Shown here piece after piece: positions 22,108 through 31,546 of a DNA stretch of 64,000 nt (positions within the stretch are counted from its first letter, which is position 1; each line of letters starts with the position of its first letter). The translations under genes and the position numbers were made by a program. The stretch covers positions 1,488,001 through 1,552,000 of the forward strand of contig JARKIF010000012.1 of the NCBI GenBank assembly GCA_029378245.1, written 5' to 3'. Under the pieces are notes generated by a model that worked only from the letters and a program-made list of their open reading frames with translations, was not told the DNA's origin and made no database searches. The DNA comes from Roridomyces roridus. Lineage: Eukaryota > Basidiomycota > Agaricomycetes > Agaricales > Mycenaceae.

Positions 22108-25100
22108 GTACTCGGCATTTGAGCCAGACATTCCGCAGAGCTGTGTCAACTGCCGGGCCTGCACAAACAATTCATTGCTGTGCACATAAGAACCGAGTTC
22201 GGTAAGACACAAAGCCTGCAATTTAATTGCTGAGGCTTCACTTTTGATGGTCCCGGCAAGTCTTGCCAGCCTCTGTGCGTTCAGCGCTGCCGAGAGACCT
22301 GTCCTATAGTCGCCCGTGTACCAGCGCATCTGGGACAGATGGAGGTAGATATTGGCAAGGAGTCTTGGATCATTGACACTCAAGGCACGGCGGAGTTCTG
22401 TGTGCAAGGATTCCATCCCCTTGGGCACGTTCCTGGCGACATATAAATAATGTTCAGCACAAGCAATATTGAACCGCTCTGAAATTATGAAAATGTGTTA
22501 GCCGGTTGCTCAATCAAGGATAGGTGAACCTACGGCATAACCGATGGTCATCGACTGTTTGCAGCAAATTCTGGCCTTCTTCAATCAATGACTGCGGCGT
22601 GGCATCCAGCAGCTTCCACATGTGGAAGCGGATCAGATCAATTATGAAGGCAAATTTGATGGCTGGATCGCGAGAGTGAGGCAGGAGCTCGGGGATTTCC
22701 TTCATCAATGCTGTGTGATGACCTGTATCCCTGCAGAAGATGTGCAATGAAATTGTAGAGTCAAGAGCCTGGTCTATCTCCGGGTTCTGCGTATTCAATG
22801 TCTTGCCCAAGACGGCGTGGATATTTCCGAGGTTCGATGCTATATGACTAGAACTCTGCGAATTTTACATTGAGCCCAAGTATTTTGTGTAGACATCCAA
22901 CACCGCATGGAAGTGGTGTTGAAGTAAGAGCAGAGCGTCCAGGGATGGCGGGAAATTCTGGAGCATATGGTCCCGAATTGGACTCAAAGCCTTCAGGCGC
23001 CCTTTTGCGACGGTATAAGCTAGGCAGGTGCTAAGCAGTCCCGATTTGCATGCCCAGGGGTGGTGAATGGGGAGTTTACTCTGAAGCAGATCGTCGTTGG
23101 AAATTCCGTCCGGGAGAACCGCAAGGATGCTTAGCAGCACTTTCGCATCCGGCACGGCTTTCAGCCGTGGACTTGCCAGCGACAAAGTGATGGATATATC
23201 CAGGCTAGAACTTTTGTTGACCCCGGCTGAAATGAGAGCCGTCCTCTCCGTGTCCCATTTCTGTAAAATACGAGGACAGTCCTCATAGTCCATGGCCATG
23301 TTTGAAACCAGCTCAATTGCGAGTGGCATGCAGTCAGTCAATTTCAAGAGTTCATTGACTGAGGCAGGTTCATGAAAATCCCCTGCAATATCCAGGAAGG
23401 TTTGCATAGCTGCTTCCTCAGATAGTGGTTGTAGTGGCGGAAGAAAAGGGTAGGTCCAAGACACTTTGTCTGGACGCTGAGCACCGCGCATAGTGATCTG
23501 CCAAATGGTCAATGAGAAATCTGAAGCATGAACGTATGGATACTAACAATGAGAGAAACATGGTCTATACCAGCAAGCAAAGCGAGAAAGTCCTCCACTT
23601 TCGTCCGTGAAGTCGTCGGCTCCCACGGTGTCTCCAGATTATCCAGAACCAATAAAACTGGCTTTGAGCTGTTGGATACACTGACTCGGAAAAAGTAATG
23701 GATCACGCGTGGTTCGAAATTGTTTGATGCATTGCTTCACAGCCACGCCACTTCTGGGCAATGTTAAGGTCTTCAAAGGAAGCTTACAGGGTCTAGTATA
23801 TACCCGTAAAATATTGAGTTGCCTGACCCTCTCCTTGCTAAAGCAGAGCGATCACAAAAATGAAAGTGATCCATTTTAAAATCTGGTTTCCGTCAAATCT
23901 GTGTGTTTGATCTTTTATCTGGACTTAATGCTTCAGGTGCAACTGGAAATTGGACTGGATGATAGCTTGATGTCTGTTGAGCAATTCTGGGCCCAAAAAT
24001 CCGGTCTCAAGTGGGTTGGTTGTGAAGCACTTGGTCAATGAAGTGGTGACCACTAAAATGGCAAAGGTGCCCATGGCCTGCCAGTAGTCTTTGATGAGAG
24101 GTCTCAAGCATGTATAGGGCAACTCTTCCACTCCTAAGGACTGCCCCAATGACACAGGCAAGGTGACTGTGACCACCTCACACCCTATCAGGGTTGAAGA
24201 ACTTCCACCACCGTTTGGCCACGGCTCTTTGGTGGCCTTGATCTTGAAATAGGGCCTTGCGCAATGTGAAAATCCGGCTGAATACAGTAGATGCCGGTCA
24301 CTGAGTTACACCTAGAGTGTAAGAAAGGCAACTCATGCAGACGTGCATGGTGGGTGGTTGCCTGATGTTGATTTTTGCATGATCTGTGTATACAGCCTGA
24401 ACAAGGAGCTTCCCAACAGCCCCAATAAGCCATATTTCTGGGTCCTGATTGATCAGTTGTGCTATTTTGGATCCTATGAGATGCCTAGAAGATGTACAGA
24501 CTTGATGGTGTGATGGTTGACCCTATGCAAAAATCCGACCACAGATCAGAGCTGAAAAACAACACTGTCTGGTCTCGGGGCATATATGTAGCTCTGTTCC
24601 TGTACCTGGGACATTGGATTAATGAATTAGAGTATCCTAGGCTTCATCCTGGTCAGTTTTGGTATGGCATTGACACTCAAGACACCTGAGAACAAGTGCT
24701 GAACTTTCAACCCAATGTTCAGCTCGGCAATGAAAATTGAATGGAGGACTCTGCACATTGAATTTCCACTTTTTGAGGACAACTAAGCTTTTCCAGCATC
24801 CATGAGCTCCCACTGACAAGTTATACCATACAGGTAGGGGGTCCCAGGTACACGGGAGGATTATTTTACTGATTTCTTCATTTGATGTTTCTGAGTCCCT
24901 GAGCAGGCCGGAAGTGCACTGCTTTGGCTCACAGATGGAAGATGGGATAGTGAAGAGGAGCTGTACAACATTTGAGCTCATTTGGGTCAGTCGTTGCAGT
25001 GTTCACGGCAAATAGTGTGGGTCAACCAAATGCAGAATAACAAATGGATCACATGTTCGCGTTTGACACACCACTGAAGCCGAACAAAGCCGATTTCGGA

Positions 25101-26390
25101 CTCCGATTTGTACCTGCTAATAGTAGCCCTCCTAGTGCTCCTACTACACCCCACAACCAGTTTCCAATGTCCCTCCATCGGGCTTGACACCGCGTCCAAT
25201 TTTCAAGATCTGGTGATCCATTACTTTTTCCGAGTCAGTGTAGGTGCTGGATAACCGCTCGGATAGGGTCTTTTCCAGGCTTCAGCCCCAACGTGTCGCC
25301 GATTCTCTCAGCCAAGTCGTTGATCATACTCCGCAACCACAGATGGATAGTGCAACACAGCCCGTGCTAGGCTTGTTTTTCCCATACCCCCGCCGCCGAG
25401 AATAGCGACACGAGCGGAACGCGGTGGGACGATGAGATTGATGATGGCTTGCAATTCCAGCGAAGGGCCGTGGAAAATCTTCGGCTGGGAAGGGAGTAGA
25501 GAGAGGGAGAGTGAGCTGACAGAAATGAGCACCCGAACGTTAGACTTTGATGGCTGGAAGGACACACCTACTGCCCGACGCCTTTGTGTACAACTAACCC
25601 TGTAGTCAGCAATGTAGTCATGGGTCGTTGAGAGCGGCGTACGGAGGGAGTGGGTTCCGAGAGAGTTTTACATTCGTCAGACAGAGCCGAAATCGACTCG
25701 AGCAATCGCGCGTGCATGCATTCTATCTCCTTCTGAAGGTCCATGAGATTCGGTATGGCGGAACTTTGAGCCCCAGTCTATCCAGTCCATCAGATTAGAT
25801 GAAAGATCGGGAGACAAACTTACCTGGAACACCGAGACCGCCTCTTCAAGCTTCAATATTCAATACCGGTGCGACATTTCCGGAGGAGGTTTGACATCTC
25901 ATTCTGTCGGAACAGGTGCTTGAGTTTCTGACCTCCCTGCTGGGCGTCGACAAAGGTGTGGATTTGACGTAGGGATCTGACAATCTTATGGCTCGAGATC
26001 CAATTGCAGTGACTGAATAGACGTACTCGGTGAAATTTCCCAAATGATGAAGAGTCGCAGGAGGCAGATGGTTGGCCTTTGCAACTTCGATGTTGAGGCT
26101 AATTCCAGTCAAGACGCTACAGGTGCGTTCCAGCAAGTCTGCGCAATCTTCTTTGTTTCTTTTCACGGTCTGGAATACACAAGCTCGGTCTCGCGAGCTA
26201 GTAGTTAATGAACCGCAAGTAGGGGACACACTTGAGACATCCCGATTAGCGCGGTCGTTGTGCTGGAGATAATGTGCATGAACGGCACATCGAATGCAGC
26301 TTGCAGCTCGTCGAGGACGGGTGCGATGATTTTTAGACAGGTCGAGACATTCGAGAGCTGAACGTCGACGGCGCTACGAAGTTGGGGCAT
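22108..26390 (-). pseudogene. NLR (MLKL-like N-domain, NB-ARC, start of TPRs), N-terminal part
   Basis: Fungal NLRs sense non-self or stress and can trigger cell death. The N-terminus (MPQLRSAVDVQLSNVS, then TVKRNKEDCADLLERTCSVL) looks like the four-helix MLKL/HeLo-like domain common in Agaricomycete NLRs. The NB-ARC follows: KIFHGPSLELQ, P-loop GGGGMGKTSLA, Walker B VLLVLDNLETPWEP and the helical LTDCMPLAIELVSNMA. TPR-like helices then run to LCGMSGSNAEY. The gene is broken in several places. There is a stop or frameshift at about 25858 after CRTGIEY. A deletion with frameshift lies near 25325 between VVAE and MINDLAERIG. A 1,562-bp insertion is present at 23679-25240. An in-frame TAA occurs at about 22872. 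An LTR-like insertion follows at 22107. The rest of the TPR region is at 52033-52887 on the other strand. Confidence 0.8.
23679..25240. mobile_element. 1,562-bp TA-flanked element inserted in the NLR
   Basis: Terminal inverted repeats of 28 bp start CACTGACTCGGAAAAAGTAA; the other end (25213-25240) is the exact complement. TA flanks both ends (23677-23678 and 25241-25242). Removing it with one TA restores the NLR frame as IQHL followed by SNSSKPVLLVLDN. TA duplication suggests the Tc1/mariner or pogo/Fot class, but no transposase is visible inside, so it is non-autonomous. Confidence 0.85.
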
Positions 26391-27060
26391 TTCGGGTGTT
26401 GCGAGGGAGAATGGAGACGTCCAAGTTCAGTTTATACCAGACAGAACAGAATTCTAGAAGCCGGTGGGCTTTGTCGCACGTCATGGATAGCTGAGGCAGG
26501 GGCATCAGTTTAGAATAAGAGATCCATCGAAAGGCGTACAGGGGCTTTGGATCGTTGTCGGGATAGTCGTCTCGATATAAACAAAGCTCTCGATCTGTGT
26601 ACACGACTTCCTGGACAGTTCAGTTCAATCTCGACTGCCGTGACGTGCCGGTGTCGAGTACCTCTGAATCTGTTAAGGGGCATTCTGGCCGTCAGACGCG
26701 GGAACATGAGACTTACAGGAGACATCACAAATCTTTCAGCCTCCAAAATCACACGACGCACCGAGAATATCGACATGAATAGCAATATAGAAGCCATAGA
26801 TCACAGAGGCGACCCAACCCTGCCGTATGCAACCATACTAGGATTCCCATGTTAACCCTTGACACAGGGAATGTCATTGGCAGATGGGATGTGTCGGTGG
26901 GAGACCAGGACCCAACTCGCCCGAAGACGAGGACTAGGAAAGGGAGATCAGGAATCCGGAAGGACCAGGCCCCGGAAGGTGCCGGTATATCGGGAAGAGT
27001 ACAGCTGCCAGATGTGTCGTGAGCCGCGGGCATAAGGAATGGCAGTAAGATTCAACCGAT
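26391..27060. other. Spacer upstream of the NLR gene
   Basis: Between the F-box gene stop (27061) and the NLR start (26390). A minus-strand open stretch at about 26604-26413 (YTDRELCLYRDDYPDND) could be an extra 5' exon, but nothing confirms it. Confidence 0.35.
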
Positions 27061-28652
27061 CTATTCGTACCACAGGGCTACAGGCCGATGATCACTTACA
27101 GCATACGACACTGCACAACTATACGGCGAAATCCGCCCCTCCGATCGTTCGGTAATCTCTTCCCCTCCCTCACCTCCGAGCGCAACCTGCGAATTAGAGT
27201 TACCGGGCAAAATGATCCGCTGCCGATGCAGCATGTGTCCGGAATAGGAGAGCAAGTGGGCATGCAGCGTTGGGGACACTTGCTGAACAATGCCCACCTG
27301 ACGCCAGGTCACTGCCGAGCCGATTCCGAGTACAAGGCGGAATTTGTAGAGGAGCGCACGACTGCTGTCTGGCGCGAGCGGCTGTGGATAGCGGAGAGAC
27401 AACCAGAGGCGATAGACCCCGCCTCTGCCTACCCAGGAGTGTTGGGAAAATCCCAATTATCTGAGAGCATGCGTGAGGGAAATGGGATACATCAACAGCG
27501 TTGTTGGGAGTGTCTGTGCCGAGCGCCAACCAGTAGGGCGAGAGGTGTTCCATGCTGAATAGGCTGATGGTCACTTTCCCGGTCGGAGTGCTCGTCGAGG
27601 CCAAGACGAAATGTCCTGGAATGAGATGGAGTGCGAGGTGTGATCCCTGTATCATAATTATCAGGAACACGAGCAGAAGCCTGGATGTTTATGCCTCACC
27701 CCGACGATTTCGCAATACTGGTGCGTACGCCAATTGATTATGACGTACAGTTCTTCCTCGCGAGACATCTTGACCGTACCAAATCCATCGAAAATTCTTG
27801 GACAACGTGACGATAGTGGAGTAAATCTGGCTCGGCGGACTGCAAAAGAGGACACTGTTTCTGCCACTCCTGCCGCCAAGTCCAATGTAACGATTTGTAC
27901 AAATCTAAACGGCAAATTAGTACTTGACGGTGTGTGGCATTAAACACGCACGGAATACTCCAATCGAGCGAAGTCTGAACACAGGTGACGAGATTCAGAT
28001 GCTCCCCACTGTCCAGTAGTTGAGCTCCAAAATATAGAACCCGGGCATCGGGTAAATTGCTTTGATGCTGCCAGACCATCGTCCCGTCAAGTACACGCCA
28101 GCATTCCAGGTTATGTGTACGATGGTAGAGTAGATACTGTCCCCCCGGGAGAAGTTCAGCAGCCGTGCCAGAGAGGGGCGCGGGAAGTTCCGCCTTGTCG
28201 AGTCTCTTTCGCAGCTTCGGCTTGGCGTGAATCGCATTCGGACTGGCCAATAGCCCGGGACTTGATCCAGCACTGCTATCAACCATTCTTCGAAACAAAG
28301 TCGACCTGTTGGGTCTAGCCTCGGTAGATTGGCGCGGAGACCAGGTCGTAGGGCCGAGGATGATGGGCTTTACAAGAGTCACAAGCGAGTCCATGGACAT
28401 GGCCCTTATGTCCGCAGGGGAGAGTAAATCGACGAATCCTCTGTACTGCAGGTGTTCCACAATAGTTACCCAAGTGCTGTGGCAGAAAACGAGAGAGTGG
28501 AGGTATCGGTTGGTCTGCAAGATCATAAGTATTCAAGGCAAGAGTCGCAAGACCTCCAAGCCGCTTACTTGACCCAGGGAGATGGCGGAATGCACGTCAT
28601 AGAATGCAAGGTTGTAGTTGAGAATGTCCTCAGGGATGTGGAGGAACTCCAT
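27061..28652 (-). CDS. F-box protein, beta-propeller-like C-terminus
   Basis: Starts MEFLHIPEDILN, a standard F-box beginning. An intron (GTAAGCGGC...CTTGCAG) joins ISLGQ to TNRYLHSLVFCHSTWV, giving a complete F-box of about 45 residues. The rest has repeated strand-like segments (YLLYHRTHNLECWRV, WRTHQYCEIVG, FVLASTSTPTGKV) as in basidiomycete F-box proteins with a WD/propeller-like tail. The last exon contains LLSYSGHMLHRQRIILPG and ISPYSCAVSYAV and ends PVALWYE with a TAG at 27061. Introns lie near 27955-27907, near 27690-27640 and near 27440. It probably acts as an SCF substrate adaptor; the target is unknown. An alternative start (MPIGKELHV) at 28790 lies inside the tRNA flank and is unlikely. 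Confidence 0.7.
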
Positions 28653-28785
28653 TGCAGCTCGACAAGTCTCTTGATGATGGTGGGAGACGGAGAGGAGAGT
28701 GTACAGCCTTGATTGACAGGGATCTCGGCAACATGTGGGCTCCCACCCGTTGGTGGCGACACAAACGTGTAACTCCTTTCCAATA

Positions 28786-28896
28786 GGCAAGATGGCCGAG
28801 CGGTCTAAGGCGCCGCACTCAAGCTTGTGCTTGCTCTTAAACCGGAGTTCATTTGCGGTCTCGAAAGAGGCGTGGGTTCAAATCCCACTCTTGTCA
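28786..28896 (+). tRNA. tRNA-Leu(CAA), with 29-nt intron
   Basis: The acceptor strands GGCAAGA and TCTTGTC pair with one G-U, and the discriminator is A. The D-arm is GGCCGAGCGGTCTAAGGC, the anticodon stem CCGCA/TGCGG, the loop CTCAAG with anticodon CAA at 28820-28822, and the T-arm GTGGGTTCAAATCCCAC. The long variable arm expected for leucine is present. The intron (28824-28852) sits one base 3' of the anticodon, the standard nuclear position. Confidence 0.95.
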
Positions 28897-29084
28897 GCTC
28901 TTTTTGTATCCTTTCCTGACGGCAATTTTACCCCTCTCTGTTGGTGACCTACAATTCCAATCACAACAGACCTGAAACTTTCCAGCGATTTTGGAACTAA
29001 TGTCGACGTGCATACGAGAAGTTCTAGCTGAAAACGGGGAACAGATTATTATTGATGAAGCCGCGGTCCAGCGCGGACCGCCAA
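28897..29084. other. Spacer between two tRNA-Leu genes
   Basis: The sequence directly after the first tRNA is T-rich (CTCTTTTTG), a likely Pol III terminator. No other feature is seen. Confidence 0.5.
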
Positions 29085-29192
29085 GGCAAGATGGCCGAGC
29101 GGTCTAAGGCGCCGCACTCAAGTTACTCTTGCCCGCTCCTGGGCTTACTTGCGGTCTCGAGAGAGGCGTGGGTTCAAATCCCACTCTTGTCA
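29085..29192 (+). tRNA. tRNA-Leu(CAA), with 26-nt intron
   Basis: The exons match the copy at 28786 with one change (CGAAAGAG versus CGAGAGAG in the variable arm). The anticodon CAA is at 29119-29121. The intron (29123-29148) differs in sequence and length from the first copy. TTTTG follows within 10 bases as a possible terminator. Confidence 0.95.
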
Positions 29193-29276
29193 ATGTTTTG
29201 CTGCTGGAGCCAAGTCTCCTCGGTTCGCACCCGTCCGCACTCGGTTACCATTCAGTTCAACACTCAGAAAAATCAG

Positions 29277-30413
29277 TTATGTAATCTCAACCTTCAACAA
29301 TCCTCGCTCATGGAGTCGGGGCAGCTGCCTCTGGAAAAACTCGACCACCTCCTTCGAAGTATACCCTCGCAGGGACCCTCGCACACGCACGAGTACAGAT
29401 TCCAGCATTGATAAACTCCCCGGCGACTCCGATAAAGTGACCTCGAGACCCCGGAGGGCGGCAAGGAACCGCGGGGTGTCGTAGATGCACAGGAAGACGA
29501 TGCTCTTGATGTATTTGGCCGCCGAATCTAAATCGGAGAGAAACCAAGGCGCACGATCTGTGAGTTCGAGATGCGTGAGCCCGGTCAGTGCGCTTAGGTT
29601 GATGGTGCTGGGGTAGGCTGGTGACGCAGTTGAATAATATCGTTGAAATTCAGAATGACTCGTAAACGTACCGATTCCCATCCCGCCTGCGGGCAGTGTG
29701 AGGTCAAGGCTCGAGTTGATATAATACTCGCGGTCAAGCGAAGCCCACGGCAACCCGTTTTCGGCGTCGCTGATATGCGTGAGGGCGGAGAATTCCTCCG
29801 GTGTCGAGAATTTCATGCACGGAACTTGAAGATCCATCGCTCCGGCCGCAGCCAGAGTGATGCGCCGCACTTTGAACGGTGGTTGAAACACGTTATATCC
29901 AACGATCAGGCTCGCGTCCCCGAGGTGAACATAGTGCAAACGGAGTGCGTTGAACCGTGGACTGCAGTTGGACATGATGTGCCACAAAGCACGGAGTGGG
30001 AAGTTGTAAAAGTCGCTGAATGTAACAGCGCGGATGGATGGGTTTTCACTGAGGAATGCGGTGATTCTCTCGAGCGCGAGTGGGCCTTGTTGATTTCCTG
30101 CATACGAGGGAAAGTTTCGAAATGCAACGGCGTGCAGGTTCGTCCACGCGATTCTAGACATGTCTGCGGACATCAGGGCCTTGACGTCGCAATCCAGGGT
30201 ACGAATATGGCGCAGGAGGTGGGGAAAGGACTCCAAGGCCGTTATCAACCCATTCGGAGGCGCGCCGATACGTAGATGACGGAATAGAACGGATTGGGCG
30301 GGGTGCACGAAAGAATGCGCGACGAGAGCACACGATTTGAGCGTCCGTGGCGACTCGTGCAAGGCGTCGAAGATGGGGTAGAGCAAGTCGTGCAGATCGA
30401 CGGGGGGTGGCAT
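29277..30413 (-). CDS. F-box-like protein
   Basis: Starts MPPPVDLHDLLYPIFDAL, an F-box-like N-terminus, with SPRTLKSCALVAHSFVHPAQ completing it. The body has the FPHLLRHIRTLDCD motif and Leu-rich strands (FNALRLHYVHLGD, LTGLTHLELTD), as in many Agaricomycete F-box/LRR-like proteins. One 54-nt in-frame intron (about 29671-29618, GTACGTTTAC...TCACCAG) joins GMGI to AYPSTINL. It ends LLKVEIT. The product is about 360 residues. A partial paralogue lies immediately upstream (30451-30670). Confidence 0.75.
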   Translation of the reverse strand: MPPPVDLHDLLYPIFDALHESPRTLKSCALVAHSFVHPAQSVLFRHLRIGAPPNGLITALESFPHLLRHIRTLDCDVKALMSADMSRIAWTNLHAVAFRNFPSYAGNQQGPLALERITAFLSENPSIRAVTFSDFYNFPLRALWHIMSNCSPRFNALRLHYVHLGDASLIVGYNVFQPPFKVRRITLAAAGAMDLQVPCMKFSTPEEFSALTHISDAENGLPWASLDREYYINSSLDLTLPAGGMGIGTFTSHSEFQRYYSTASPAYPSTINLSALTGLTHLELTDRAPWFLSDLDSAAKYIKSIVFLCIYDTPRFLAALRGLEVTLSESPGSLSMLESVLVRVRGSLRGYTSKEVVEFFQRQLPRLHERGLLKVEIT

Positions 30414-30450
30414 GCTCGTTGCTGCCCAAGTGGACGGACGGAGCCCAGAT

Positions 30451-30670
30451 TTAATAAAGCACCTGGTCGGCCAATCGTCGGAAATGGAGTGAGTTAGTTG
30501 GGCACGACAGGAACGTGGAGTAAGCTTTCGGGAAGTGAAAACCCATCGAGGCCAAGTCGCAGTCCAAACCACGAATATGACGGAGGAGGTGCGGAAAGGG
30601 TGCGAAGGCGAGGACACTGGGCGGATGGAGCAATGAGACTCGTTCATATAAAATCGAATGAGCCACGGAG
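30451..30670 (-). pseudogene. F-box gene remnant
   Basis: Encodes HSILYERVSLLHPPSVLAF followed by FPHLLRHIRGLDCDLASMGF, clearly similar to SVLFRHLRIGAPPN...FPHLLRHIRTLDCD of the adjacent intact gene. No start, no F-box and no C-terminus remain. The flanking words CGGAGCCCAGATT occur at both 30439 and 30674, suggesting a partial tandem duplication. Confidence 0.7.
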
Positions 30671-31546
30671 CCCAGATTAAACTACATCCATGGATCGGCC
30701 CGTCGATGCAAAGAAACACGCGTTGAGGCGCAGATCCGGATGTCCATGAGGCCGCTTCCATCCGCGCACTAGAAAGCCTTGGCGCCGACAAACTTGACAA
30801 CCTGCCTGCATGGTGAAGAGCGATCGCGATCCTCGGGTTCACAGTCCACTACTCTGGTACTCAACGATCCCAAAGTACGACCAAAAAAAACACAATTTGA
30901 TTCATTGACTGAATTGCTACAAGAGAGTGTGAGGTAGTAGAGATACATGTGCGTTGCGTTGCGTTGCGGTTCTGCGATTTGGGATAAGTGAAAAAGGTGC
31001 CAAGGTACAAAAAGAGAGTCCAGATACGGTACAGTAAACGGGGAGGAGTCTGCATTTATGTCGAGTATACAGCAGTCAATGGAAAGTCAAAGTCAAAAGA
31101 AATATAAAGTGGATGGATGCGTGGTATGGATTGGATGGATGGATGGATGCTGGAGAAAGAGCGGTACATGGATGCGGATGCTTTGTTGATATGGTATTAT
31201 GATTATTTGGTTATTCGGTTCCGAGATGCGATATGGCGAGTGCGATGATGCTGACGGGCGAGTTATGGTAAAGGTCCTGATATAAGAGGGGTCGAGGACG
31301 AAATGCCAAGGTCGAATCGAGTCGATGTTCTGAATGAGCTCCAATATGGGATGGGGTTGGTGCGCGCGACACGCATTAACTTTTTTGTAAGATGGTGGTC
31401 GGGATGATGATGATGCAAGTGAAATGAGCGAATAATATCTTGAGGTTTAGCTTAGTATCTATACCCTCAAGTCAGCGGAAGATCAAGTCAATGGTGCGTA
31501 AGATTACCTGCGTTTAACCATACAATGCAAGCAAGCGAGATGCGAT
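30671..31546. other. Intergenic region and Pumilio 3' flank
   Basis: Contains GATG/GGAT microsatellite-like tracts (about 31110-31150), a short TGCGT repeat near 30951-30966, and AT-rich sequence that is the likely 3' UTR of the Pumilio gene. No gene is supported. Confidence 0.45.

Noticed and set aside
29149..29484. ORFs running through the tRNA-Leu genes
   Set aside because: The region is occupied by tRNA genes and the antisense F-box coding sequence.
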